Assembly: GCA_008360975.2 (NCBI GenBank)
Contig: CM039210.1
Location: 7,132,293 to 7,196,292 of the forward strand
Direction of reading: 5' to 3'
Length of the DNA: 64,000 bases
From: Lichenostomus cassidix
Taxonomy: Eukaryota; Chordata; Aves; Passeriformes; Meliphagidae
The notes beneath the pieces were generated by a model. It had not been told where the DNA came from. It did not search any database and saw only the letters and a list, made by a program, of their open reading frames with translations. The position numbers were made by a program, and so were the translations under genes. Positions 21,694 to 32,303 of the stretch are shown here, one piece after another (within the stretch, counting starts at the first letter, position 1; each line of letters begins with the position of its first letter).

Positions 21694-22173
21694 TGATGCC
21701 TGATGGGTTTTTTGTCCTTTTTCATTATACTTTTATACCCTTTTTATACTTCTTACACTTTCCCATTCCTGCACTTTTTACTCCCTGTATTTTAGCCCCA
21801 CATGTTTATAACCCTTGTACTCTAACCTTGTTCAGAATTCTTTGGAGAAGACGAAACAATCTTCACAATCTCAAGAACATGAGGCACCAACCTTGAAAGA
21901 GCCCCATCCCTGGGACATGTTTTTGTAAACTGTGTTGTAACCTTTTTGGGGGGAGGTAATTTGAATAAGGAGGCAATTACTTCATTTGTTAGGTTTCTTA
22001 TTGGGGAATTTTAGATAGATATGCTAATTGGTGAGGTCCATAAAATTGTACACTCATTGTACCTGGGGGCTTTTTCGTCGTGGTGCACCTGGAATCCTAT
22101 TAAACCAAGGTAATACCCTTTTTCCTATACTGCGGTGTCTGCGTCTCAATTTTTACCAGCATTTTAGGCATCA
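21694..22173 (+). repeat. 3' LTR of provirus H1
   Basis: It runs TGATGCCTGATGGG to TTTTAGGCATCA, 480 bp. It is the family reference for the split LTR at 18945-22933 and for the fragment at 32030-32303. Confidence 0.88.
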
Positions 22174-22937
22174 CTAGTAAATAAAATGCAGCGCACAAAA
22201 AGGTACTTATTATTACAACTAGCGAAGAAATAATACAATTTAGGAACCAATGTATCTCACCAACTCCAATTTGGTAATGGAATATACATCAGAATCCTCT
22301 CACAGTCCTTCGGAAGTTACCACAAAGTTGCATCCAGCTCTGGGGAGAGGCTTTTTCACGCTCCAGTGTATGTGTAGAACAGCTTCTACCTCTGTGATAA
22401 TTCATGTATTTTATAGTGTAAAAGTGTGTCTTTTGGTCACATTACTTATTTTCATCTCTTTCCACATATGCTCTGCATACCAAGATGTGGTTTTTCAGCT
22501 GGAGGCTTCTGACCTTTGGGCACCAAGAGATAACCCCTTGCTGGGCATTAGACCCAGCCTGAGTTATCTTATGTACCAGCTATGTGGTTAGAGGGAGAGG
22601 GGGAGACATCCTGCCACAATAAGACACTTAATAAATGAAGTAATTGTCCCCCTATTCTAATTACCCCCCCCCAAGTGAGACTACAGCCTAGTTTACAAAA
22701 ACATGTTCCAGAGAGAAGGCTCCTTCCAAGGTTGGAGCCTCTACTTCTGAGATAGTATGAATGTTTGGTCTTCCAGCTTTGCAAGACCCCCGAACTAAGC
22801 TAAATATCAGAGTACAAGAATTATAAACATGTGGGGCTAAGGCACAGGGAATGTTTATAAAGGGTACATGGAGAGGGAAAGTGCATGAAAATGTATTAAA
22901 AGGGTATAGAAGACAAAAAATCATCAGGCATCAGTAT

Positions 22938-23198
22938 AACTACATAGATTCATAGCTAGCATTTCATGTAATTCATTAGACAGAAAGACAAAATACATTC
23001 CCCAGGGGGTCCAAGCCCTGGGGGTCCAAGGTTAGATTCTCTGGGAACCAAGGTTAAAATGGCTTCCCGAGACACTTTTTTATAAACAAAGTGTGATAAA
23101 TACATATAATAATATTGGCTTTTTGCAAATATTACAATGGATACTATGTGTATAATTTGAATTCTTTTTACAAAGGTAGCCTTGCTGTGAAAAATAGC
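22938..23198. other. No gene recognised
   Basis: AT-rich sequence between LTR H2 and LTR I1. It contains a doubled GGGGGTCCAAG and nothing protein-like. Confidence 0.4.
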
Positions 23199-23360
23199 TG
23201 TGTAATGATGACTAATGTCTTTCTTTTGGTTGCTAGCTAAGCTTGGACGTAGTTGTGAAATAGCCGTTATAGTTTTGTTAGAATGCCTGAACTGCCTGCT
23301 TGAACTGGATAACATCCCATGAACGGACCCTGCCACTGATATTCCAACTCTCAGCACCTG

Positions 23361-23844
23361 TGAGAAAGATTCTCTGAGCTTTTGCCCCCCTTCCACCAGC
23401 ACAGGCGCCTGTCTGTGGCCTCCAGGGCTGAAGGCTGAACTCTTAATTCAAATTCAAATTGTAGGTAACAGCTCTGGCCTGATGGCTTATCAGCTAAGCA
23501 TGCATTTGAAACCAGCACAGAAACTGCTGAATCATCCCATGAAGGACTGTCACCTTGGAGGGGGCTTTGCGGGTCTCCAAAGACCACCAGGATATTACGG
23601 AGCATGCGTGGTGCACATGCTAATGATATTAATGACTTCTGAGAAATGATTTGTATAACCACTCCTATCCTGAAGAATGTAATTAATATTCATGATTTTA
23701 CCTATAACTCTGTGTCTTTGGGGTACTGATGTATGTGTGTTTGGTAGAAACAATTCCCCACACATCCGGTGCACCGAATAAAGCAAATACCCACTTCTCT
23801 GACTTGGTCTCTGAAGTGTCTCTGAGCTCGATTGGGGCGAATCA
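23361..23844 (+). repeat. 5' LTR of provirus A2
   Basis: It runs TGAGAAAGATTC to GGGGCGAATCA, 484 bp. It shares private variants with the 3' LTR (GGGGGCTTTGCGGG, GATATTACGG), as expected of one insertion. Confidence 0.88.
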
Positions 23845-23847
23845 AAC

Positions 23848-23865
23848 TGGCACCCCAGATGGGAC
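23848..23865 (+). other. Primer binding site of provirus A2
   Basis: TGGCACCCCAGATGGGAC, identical to the site at 5938. tRNA-Arg(CCU) is my best match from memory. Confidence 0.65.
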
Positions 23866-24029
23866 CCTGACTCTGCTCGGCTGCCGGATCCTGGGGTAAG
23901 CAGACCTCCCAGTCGCGACCCTGAATTTTCAGGGGGAGCTCAGCTGTCCTCTGGCTCACGGCGGGAGTAGACTAAGGACCATCTGCCCCAAATTAAGGTA
24001 TTTGCTACTTTCAAAAGAAATGCCTGCAG

Positions 24030-24700
24030 GTCCGGGGTGCTAGTCCCCGAGGGTGGGTTGAGACTGGGTCTCCCAAAATTAGTCCCGGGCAAGGGGTTGG
24101 ACCCCCGGGGTTGGACCCCACTGTCAAGAAAAGGTACTTTTAAAGGGTTGGACCCCGGGGTTGGACCCCGCTATAGTGAAAGGTACCTTTAAGGGGTTGG
24201 ACCTCACTGTATTACACCATACTGTGATTTTTGTTCTGTCTGTCGTTATTTTGTTACTGTGTTACTGTGTCATTATTTTGTTACTGTGTGAGTGTGAATG
24301 AATGAGACATGTCTCTGACACGAAGCGAGAGCGGAGCTCTATCTGCGTTTCCATTCTCTGGCGACAGAAACGGCCAGAGAAAAGCGAAGTGACTGGCAAA
24401 GAGTGAATGAGTATAAATCATAAAAACCGTTGGTTTGGAGTACCTGGAGGGGGGCAGATTGTATTATTATAGCGGAAAGACTGAATTGAGAACACCCAGA
24501 CCCTCTACACCTTTCTAATACAGCTCCATGTGATTTCCTTTTGAAATCCTGTGTTTAGTGTGGAAACTGGACTTTTGTGTGCTTGTAATTGAAGGAATGG
24601 ATTAAGGGGAGAAGTGGCAGAGAGTAGTGTGACTTTGTGGCTGGTTCCCCGGATCTGAGGGGTTTTTGAGAGGAAAAGTCAGAGGAAACGTGCAGGAAAG
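24030..24700 (+). other. 5' leader of provirus A2 with GGGTTGGACC repeats
   Basis: Non-coding leader with five GGGTTGGACC units at 24093-24205, arranged as in provirus A at 6183-6295. It lies where gammaretroviral packaging signals sit. It runs to the gag ATG at 24746. Confidence 0.6.
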
Positions 24701-24745
24701 TGCGTGTGGAAGAAAGAAGAGAGGGAGAATAAACAAAAGGAGGCA

Positions 24746-27009
24746 ATGGGATCATCAGAAAGCAAGGAAATACCCCAGAAAAGTCCCTTGGGATGTGTGT
24801 TAGCACATTGGAAACAACTAGGAGCATTCTCTGGGGGGACTATGAAAAAGAGCACCCTAATTAAATATTGTAACCAGTGGTGGCCACTGTACAAATTAGA
24901 TGAAGGTGAAAAGTGGCCAGAAAATGGGACTTTGAAATATATCACCCTGTGGCAGGACAGACACCCCCCCCCCCCTTCTCTCTCTCCCTGATTGCTAGCC
25001 GAGATCGATGGCTCAGATTAAGTCAATGGCTTAATCCTGACTATCAGTGCTGGCGTCTGGAACTCAGAGCGAGACACTGAGAGAATGTGAATAATTTTCA
25101 GGTGACCGCAAATACACACTCTTTTCCCTATAAAACACCACGAAAAACTCAGTAAAATCAGAAGCTTTCTACAGCGTGAAGAAATGCCTTCTCCCCAGGT
25201 CTGGACGCAGCCCTGTGGTTACTTCCCTGGGATTGAGTGAGGAAATCTTAATGTATTCCAGCTCCAAATATGGATTTGGTAAGATCATTGAGTTTCCTAA
25301 ATTGTATTATTCCGGCTAACTTATAGGTACCTTTCATTAACTTGCATTTCAGCTAGCTCAAGCAAGCATTTCTTATCTTGCATTATTGTTCAAGTAAGCA
25401 TTTCTTGCGTTTTTAACTATCTGTATAGTTCAAGCAAGGTTTTACCCCATAATTGCATTTTTACCATAGTATTGCAATTATGTATTCATTGTGTGTCTAT
25501 GTGTGTCAATCTGTTCTATGTTTGTATGTTTGTTATGTTCTGTGTCAAATAAATGGTATTTTTAGACAAATCGGCCAGATATCAAAGAAACTTGCGAACG
25601 GGACTAAGTCTTGGGGAACTAGCTGTCTTAAAGCCTGTCAAACTGCAAAAGCACATAAATCTCCTCTCTCCCATGCAAGACACACCCTACTACAACTAAT
25701 GTTATTTTTAAGGAGGGCAAACAAATGGGATGAGACCTCTTACGCTGATTGCTTTTTCACTTTAAGACGTAAGCCAGAATGGCAGAAACAATGTGGTATT
25801 AATTTAGCACCTCAGGACTCGATGGTCCTCGTAGTGGAAAAAGAGGCAAAAGGGAAAAGCCGCATGATAAGGTGCTGTTCATCTTGCAGCATCGGACAGC
25901 GGTGTTTAAAGCTCAAAGCTGAGAGAGACCAGGATCCCTTAGAAACTCAGGAGTTGATGAACTGCAAAGGTGACACCCTAACATCAGGGGAAACATCCCG
26001 CAGGTCCTCAGCATCCCTGGAGGATAATGAGGATGAAGGGACAAGTGAAGCTAGCTCAGGAATATCATCCAGAACTAGAAGCAAGGCCCTTGTAAAAGAA
26101 AAACTAATAGCACCACTTAGACAAGTGGTAGGGCCAGACGGGGGAATAACAAAAGTTAAAACACCATTTACAGCTTTGGATTTAGATACCTGGAGGGAAG
26201 CAGCCAGGCTGTATAGAGAAGACCCTGAAAAGGTAGCAAAGAGGTTTGAATTAATTGTTAGAAATCAAGATATTGATTGGGAGGACATAGACTTAATGCT
26301 ATCAGAATTAACTGAAACAGAAAAGGCAGCAGTAGTATCTGCAGCAAGAACACATGTGCAGGGACAGATAGCTATGGGAATATTACATGGGAATGTAGAT
26401 AACATCTTTCCTATTTCAAATCCGCAGTGGGATGCGAACGATACGCAAATGTATCCATTTTTGGTTAGATACAGGAAATTAGTACATTGGGGACTGCTAA
26501 ATGCCATTCCTAAAACCATCAACTGGTCCTTATTATTCAATATTCACCAGAAAACCACTGAGTCCCCAGGCTCATTTATAGAAAGACTGAGAAATAATAT
26601 GAGAAAACACACTACACTGGACCCAGCCTCTGAAGCCGGGCAACAACAGTTAATATCTTTGTTGATGGGTCAGTCAGCACCAGATATACGCAGAAAGTTG
26701 CAAAAGATTAAGGGGCCAGATAGCCGAGACTTGGAAAAACTCTTAGCAGAAGCATGGAAAGTATATAAGAACAGAAAACAGGCCGTCATGGTGGCAGTGG
26801 CACAGGCTGAGGAGCCAAACACCCCCAGGGGAGGGAGAAGGCCCCCACCTAGGGGGAAAAGATGGCAACGCCCAGGCCATGACCAGTGCCTGTGCTGCGG
26901 GGGGTTTGGGCATTGGAAGCGGGATTGTCCTAACCGTGCTGCGATTGTGCAGACGCAATCATCAGCGCTGCCAGAACCAGTGACTGTAGCACAGCTGCAT
27001 ACAGAATGA
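24746..27009 (+). pseudogene. gag: gag of provirus A2, interrupted by solo LTR B1
   Basis: The start MGSSESKEIP has the Gly-2/Ser context for myristoylation. Matrix is cut after about 67 codons at 24947 by a 740-bp insert (LTR plus duplication) and resumes at 25688 in the compensated frame. Then come an acidic linker, capsid with TWREAARLYREDPEKVAKRFE and a major-homology-type ESPGSFIERLRN, a basic linker, and one zinc knuckle CLCCGGFGHWKRDC. Gag ends with a single TGA at 27007-27009 that lies in frame with protease. Apart from the inserted LTR I see no stop. Confidence 0.88.
24948..25682 (+). mobile_element. Solo LTR B1 in A2 gag
   Basis: It runs TGTGGCAGGACAG to ATGCAAGACA, 735 bp, with a perfect 5-bp duplication CACCC (24943-24947 and 25683-25687). 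It has AATAAA near 25550 and an internal set of repeats around AAGCATTTCTT at 25340-25440. It is very similar to LTR B2 at 59313-60058. The open frame inside it is LTR sequence, not a gene. Confidence 0.9.
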
Positions 27010-27997
27010 CAGGGACCGGCAGGTCCCTCCCTAGCAGACCCGCTGGTTAAAATTAAGCTAGGGGAACGGGAGGTGGAGTTTTTGGTGGATACTGGAGCCA
27101 CATTCTCAGTCCTGAATCAAACTTTGAGTCCTGTAAGCAGTAATTACATCCAAGTTATCGGGGCCACGGGAAAAATTGAAAATGCCTACTTTTTGAGACC
27201 TTTAAAATTTACAGTAGGCAAGAAAATGGGAATACACCAATTTTTATATCTTCCAAATTCACCAAAACCCCTATTAGGCAGAGATCTACTAACCTGGTTA
27301 GAAGCAAAAATAGAATTCACAGAACAAGGAATGAGACTACAGGTCCCTGAAGAAAAATTAATTATGGCTTTAAGCCTAGCAAATATCCCTGAAAAAGAGG
27401 AAATACCCATGGATAGTGAAATAACAGATCAAGTGTTCCCCTTGGTATGGGATGTCAAAATTCCAGGAAGATCAAAACAGGCTTCCCCAGTGGTTATTGA
27501 ACTGCTGGAAGGAGTACAGCCAGTATCAGTAAAACAATATCCACTAAGGCATGAAGCATGGGTAGGAATAGAACCAATAATTGCGAAATTTATTGATCAA
27601 GGGTTGCTGAGAGAATGTAGGTCTGCCTACAATACCCTAATTCTACCAGTGCAAAAGCCAAATGGAAGTTACAGATTAGTACAGGACCTGAGGGCAATAA
27701 ATGCAATAACAAAAACACTGCATCCTGTAGTGTCTAACCCTTACACCTTGCTTACAAAATTGCAAAGTGACTGGGTGTGGTTTTCAGTTTTAGATTTAAA
27801 AGATGCTTTCTTTTGTCTGCCATTAGCTGAAAGCAGTCAGGAAATTTTTGCATTTGAGTGGGAAAACCCCAAAACAGGGAGAAAAAGCCAACTTACATGG
27901 ACTGTATTGCCACAAGGATTCAAAAATAGCCCCACGATATTTGGAGATCAATTAGCTAAAGAACTGGAAGGCTGGACGCCGCCCCTTGGGGAAGGGA

Positions 27998-28255
27998 TGT
28001 CGCTGTGAGCAGCTGAGTAATGAATGCATCAGTTCTCAGTGGCAAGAAGGAATGACCTTTATTGTTTTGATTTCATCACATATATAGAGTTCTCAAAAGT
28101 CACCCAGATTGGTCAGTCAGAAGCCTTCCCCCAGGCCTGATTGGCCAGGCCTACACTGCCCAAGTTCTGGGACACTGTTCCAAAAACATCCAAACTTTAT
28201 CTTTATTTACAAAACACAAGAAAACTTCTCATGGGAAAAACCTGTGCTAGCCACA
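27998..28255 (-). mobile_element. Solo LTR C2 in A2 reverse transcriptase
   Basis: The plus strand reads TGTCGCTGTGAGC to GTGCTAGCCACA, 258 bp. It is a near-copy of LTR C3 (54626-54888) and the family of K1's 5' LTR. Sense is minus: a TATATATG box then AATAAAGG. The flanking hexamers (AAGGGA and GCGGTA) agree at three of six positions, so the duplication is decayed. It lies just before the YVDD motif and keeps the frame phase. Confidence 0.85.
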
Positions 28256-29387
28256 GCGGTACACTTCTGCAGTATGTTGATGACCTACTAATAGCAACAA
28301 GGACTCGTGAAGACTGCAAGAATTGGACTGTAAGCCTTTTAAATTTTCTGGGACTAAATGGATATAGGGTCTCTCCTGAGAAGGCTCCGTTGGTCCTCCA
28401 GAAAGTTACATATCTGGGATATGAATTGGCAGGAGGAGAGAGAGCCTTGGAAAACAACAGGAAGGAGGCAATCTGTCAAATGCCCCGGCCAACTACAATC
28501 AAAGAACTGAAAACCTTTCTGGGCATGACAGGATGGTGTAGATTGTGGATCCCTCGTTATGGGTTGATTGTGAAACCCTTGTACCTACTCCTACAGGAAA
28601 CCAAGGGGACCTACCTATGCTGGACACCAGAGACTAATAATGCATTTGTAACTCTGAAACGTGAACTAATGCAAGCCCCAGCATTGGGTATACCAGATAT
28701 CACTAAACCTTTTCTGTTGTTCTCATATGAGAGGCAAGGACTGGCGTTGGGACTTTTGGCACAGAAGCTGGGACCCTACAAAAGGCCAGTGGCTTATTTC
28801 TCCAAGCAATTGGATGTGGTCAGCCGAGGATGGCCCGCCTGCCTGCGTGCAGTGGCAGCTGTGATCCTGAACATAGAAGAAGCCCGCAAGTTCACAATGG
28901 GCCAGAAGATAACTGTTTTTGTCTCTCATACAGTGTCAGCAGTGCTCACGCAGAAAGGAAATCACTGGTTAACCCCATCTCGCTTTCTCAAATATCAAGC
29001 TGTCCTAGCAGAATCAGAGGATGTGAGTATCCAGGTAACCAACATCTTAAATCCAGCAGCTTACCTCCAGGGCAGAGCTACCGAAGAGCCTGTACAACAT
29101 GACTGCATTGAAACCATGGAGGCAGTTTACTCCAGCCACCCAGACCTGAAGGAGTCTCCGCTGGAAGATGCGGAAAACTGGTTCACTGATGGAAGCAGTT
29201 ATGTCAGAGATGGTAAGCGCCTTGCTGGGTATGCAGTTACAACCACAGATGCCATCATTGAGGCAAAACCGTTACCTGTGGGGACATCTGCTCAAAAGGC
29301 TGAGATAATAGCTCTAACTCGAGCCTTGGCACTAGCCGAAGGAAAGCCTGTTAACATTTGGACTGATTCAAGGTATGCTTTTGGGGT

Positions 29388-29423
29388 GGTACATGCTCAC
29401 GGGGCGGTACATGCTCACGGGGC
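29388..29423 (+). repeat. 18-bp tandem duplication in RNase H
   Basis: GGTACATGCTCACGGGGC occurs twice in a row, in frame, giving a doubled HAHGA near the RNase H third acidic site. Confidence 0.9.
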
Positions 29424-30834
29424 TATCTGGAAAGAGAGGGGTTTATTAACCTCGCAGAAGAAAGAAGTCAAGCATGCTACTGAAATCTTACAATTGCTAG
29501 AAGCAGTGCTGAAACCTTCAAAAGTGGCTATAATGCATTGTAAAGGGCACTCCCAGGGGAACACTATCCCTGAACTGGGAAATGCAATGGCAGACAAAAC
29601 AGCAAAGGCAGTGGCTGGTACAGTTCAAATACAAGCCCTAGCTCTAATCCCTTCTAGCATCCTTATGGGTGAGAAACCCCCACCATATGACACTGATGAT
29701 TTGAATTGGATACAAAAAGAGAAAGGACAAATAGGAGCAGATGGGTGGGCTAGAATAGAGGATCTCCTGGTCATACCCAGAAAACTATTAAAGTTATTTA
29801 TCCAAAGCGAACATTCCAAAACACATTGGGGAGTTGATGCCTTACATAACTATTTAAAGAGCAAAGTGATAGCATCAAAGTTAAAGGAGACAATCGAGGA
29901 CATAACTTCCACTTGTGAAATCTGTCTTAGAAACAACCCTAATACCACTGTTAGGCAAAACACTGGAACAATCCTCAAAGGAGCCTTACCAGGGGACGTA
30001 TGGCAAATTGACTTTTCTGAATTACCTAGAAAAGGGGGATACAAGTACCTTTTAGTCCTCACAGATACTTTCTCCGGTTGGCCGGAAGCCTTCCCTTGTA
30101 GAACAAATAAAGCTAGAGAAGTTGTTAAAGCCCTAGTAGAATAAATAATTCCATGATTTGGGGTACCCAGGGAGATTAATTCTGATAGGGGATCACACTT
30201 TGTAGCTCACGTGGTTCAGGGAGTAAGTAATCTACTAGGCATACGCTGGCAACTACATACACCATACAGGCCACAGGCAAATGGACAAGTCGAAAAGATG
30301 AATCACTTAATAAAGCAACAATTAGCCAAAATTTGTCAAGAAACCAACTTATATTGGTATCAGGCTCTGCCCATGGCTTTGCTGAGAATTAGGGTAAAAC
30401 CACAGCTCAAGGAAAAACTGAGTCCCTTTGAAATTTTGTATGGAAGGCCCTATGGAACAAATGTGATTCACAATGACAGTGTGGCTCTGGTAGGGCAAAG
30501 CTATTTAATAGATTATGTAAAACATTTAGGTCAAAAATTACAATCAATATGCACTACTGTTGTTAATTGTAAACCCCCACCACCTGATAAACCCTTTCAT
30601 AATGTGAATCCCGGGGACTGGGTTTATGTTAAGTCTCTTTCAGGAAATCCACTCCAGGAAAAGTGGGAAGGACCTTATCAAACGTTGCTGGTGACTCATA
30701 CAGCAATTAAAGTACAGGGAAAATCGACTTGGATCCATTATACCAGGACCAAACTTGCACCAAGACTAGAGTGGGAGACAAGAAGAACAGGACCTCTGCG
30801 CCTTCAAATACGAAAAATCAATACAACATAATCT

Positions 30835-31200
30835 GGACCATGCTAGTGACACTGGTAATTGGGGCAGGTGCATGGGACCAAAATGCATACCTTCGATTAA
30901 TGGACAGTTATAAATACAAGCTGCTGCAGTTACGAAATACGAACATTACATCAGATCACATTAGATGACACTTCTTGAGGGTTTAAAGAGGTATGGGACA
31001 AAGTTATAGCATGGTTACCCAACTTAACCTGGCTTAAACAATTGTTTGTAATAGTTATTTGTATTTGTGCATTGTCACTTACTGTTTGTATTAGTAGTTA
31101 TTGTTGTATAATATTATGTACTTAGAATTACGATGCTTATGCTCAATGGCAAAAGTACAAACTTAGATATAAAATAGAGAAAGGTATTTACTTTCATGAC
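30835..31200 (+). pseudogene. env: env of provirus A2, almost entirely deleted
   Basis: A signal-peptide-like start overlaps the end of pol (MLVTLVIGAGAWDQN). After about 10 further codons the sequence jumps to the transmembrane region with the cysteine pair of the CX6CC motif, then the hydrophobic tail in broken frames. The surface subunit is missing. The junction near 30910 marks an internal deletion. Confidence 0.7.
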
Positions 31201-31230
31201 ATACAAGATTTGTAAAGAATTACAAATTAC

Positions 31231-31248
31231 AAAAAGAAAAGGGGGGAT
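31231..31248 (+). other. Polypurine tract of provirus A2
   Basis: AAAAAGAAAAGGGGGGA ends at the 3' LTR. Confidence 0.8.
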
Positions 31249-31698
31249 TGAGACTCTGAGCTTTCGCCCCACTTCCATGGCACCTGTCCGAGCTGAGGGC
31301 TGAACTCTTGATTCAAATTCAAATTGTAGGTAACAGCTCTGGCCTGATGGCTTATCAGCTAAGCATGCATTTGAAACCAGCACAGAAACTGCTGAATCAT
31401 CCCATGAAGGACTGTCACCTTGGAGGGGGCTTTGCGGGTCTCCAAAGACCACCAGGATATTACGGAGCATGCGTGGTGCACATGCTAATGATATTAATGA
31501 CTTCTGAGAAATGATTTGTATAACCACTCCTATCCTGAAGAATGTAATTAATATTCATGATTTTACCTATAACTCTGTGTCTTTGGGGTACTGATGTATG
31601 TGTGTTTGGTAGAAACAATTCCCCACACATCCGGTGCACCGAATAAAGCAAATACCCACTTCTCTGACTTGGTCTCTGAGCTCGATTGGGGCGAATCA
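31249..31698 (+). repeat. 3' LTR of provirus A2
   Basis: 450 bp, TGAGACTCTGAGC to GAATCA. Compared with the 5' LTR it lacks part of early U3 and 11 bases (AAGTGTCTCTG type) near the end. The middle is nearly identical to the 5' LTR. Confidence 0.88.
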
Positions 31699-32029
31699 CC
31701 TGTCGTCTGCAGAAACTACAATCTGGGAGTGATAAGAGGATCAATTAAAGAGGACTGCGCATACTCCAAGGAGGCATATCCAAGGAGGAGCTAGGCTAAG
31801 CAGTTCCTGGAACATGCCAACTAGTTTGGAGAAAAGTTCGAATATGCATAATTTTTTAAATGAATTTGCATTAAGCTGAAGGGTATGTAAAGGGTGTCCC
31901 TGTCCATACCAGGTGTACTTTTTAGCTGAATGCCAAGGACCCAGCACTGTACTTTTGCTTATATCTGTCCCCTATTGTCTTTTATTAAACTTTTAAATCC
32001 TAACAGGAGAGTGAACTTCGTTTTTCACA

Positions 32030-32303
32030 CAGTTTAGTTGCTATCTAAAGGGGAGGGGGAGGTGTTCAGAAAAGGTTTGAACCAGGGGGGAATTACCTCA
32101 TCACCTATGTCTCTAATTGGGGATTCTTGTCAGTTATGTTAATTTGCTAAACATATAAAATTGTGCCAGCTTCATGTTACATGTGCATCTTCAGCACTTT
32201 TTCCAGCATGTTGTGTACCATAAGGATCCTTATAAAGGTAACCCTTTTTTACCACCTAACTGTGTCTGGCTCGTAATTTTAGGACCAGTGAAAAAGGCAT
32301 CAG
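32030..32303 (+). repeat. LTR fragment of family H
   Basis: GGGGGAATTACCTCATC, ATTGGGGATTCTTGTCAG and the end AAAAAGGCATCA follow the second half of the LTR at 21694-22173. The first half was not found; it is probably lost across LTR I1. Confidence 0.65.

Larger units (their letters stand above)
19400..22173 (+). mobile_element. Class I provirus H1 with inverted 5' terminus
   Basis: It holds pol, a transmembrane-env scrap and a 3' LTR, and is bounded by the duplication CTAG (19396-19399 and 22174-22177). Instead of a 5' LTR, its first 33 bases (19400-19432) are the perfect reverse complement of its last 33 (22141-22173). Gag and most of the protease are gone. The catalytic sites are mutated. 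Confidence 0.82.
19141..22618 (-). mobile_element. Solo LTR B3, split by provirus H1
   Basis: A diverged copy of LTR family B (see 24948-25682). Pieces 22174-22618 and 19141-19399 together resemble the family, starting TGTGGCAGGATG and ending TTTGTAACA. It is bordered by the 5-bp duplication ATAAG (19136-19140 and 22619-22623). It sits within LTR H2. Confidence 0.82.
18945..22933 (-). mobile_element. Solo LTR H2 (outer shell of a three-level nest)
   Basis: The minus-strand LTR starts TGATGCCTGATG at 22933 and ends AAAAAGGCATCA at 18945. Its two halves, 22619-22933 and 18945-19140, match the LTR at 21694-22173. The 4-bp duplication GTAT flanks it (18941-18944 and 22934-22937). It is split by solo LTR B3, which in turn holds provirus H1. 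Confidence 0.85.
27010..30831 (+). pseudogene. pol: pol of provirus A2 (protease, RT, RNase H, integrase)
   Basis: It follows gag in the same frame after one TGA. Protease: FLVDTGATFSVL and LLGRDLL. Reverse transcriptase: VLDLKDAFF, LPQGFKNSPTIF and, beyond solo LTR C2, LLQYVDDLL. RNase H: WFTDGSSY, AEIIAL and IWTDSRYAF, with an 18-bp tandem duplication at 29388-29423. Integrase: zinc-domain HSKTHWG and CEICLRNN, core [17 protein letters not shown] and GQVEKMN, so all three acidic residues are present. Breaks: the LTR at 27998-28255, TAA at 30142-30144 and TGA at 30154-30156. Confidence 0.9.
23361..31698 (+). mobile_element. Class I (gamma-like) provirus A2, nearly full length
   Basis: An 8.3-kb provirus with paired LTRs, primer site, leader, gag, pol, a nearly deleted env and a polypurine tract. 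It is flanked by CCTG (23357-23360 and 31699-31702). Two solo LTRs entered later, one in matrix and one in reverse transcriptase. Apart from those insertions, gag and pol keep one frame with few stops, so the element is fairly young. Confidence 0.9.
23199..32029 (+). mobile_element. Solo LTR I1, split by provirus A2
   Basis: The left part (about 23199-23360, start TGTGTAATGATGACTAA) and the right part (31699-32029, end TTTTTCACA) together match the LTR at about 38265-38785, including AACATGC, ACTAGTTTG, AATATGCATAATTTT and TTTATTAAACTTTTAAATCC. Provirus A2 lies between them with duplication CCTG. The outer ends are approximate. Confidence 0.75.

Noticed and set aside
25453..25690. Open frame starting MYSLCVYVCQ, present in two places
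   Set aside because: It lies inside LTR family B and recurs at 59514 only because the LTRs are near-identical. The 5-bp duplications show that it is inserted LTR sequence.
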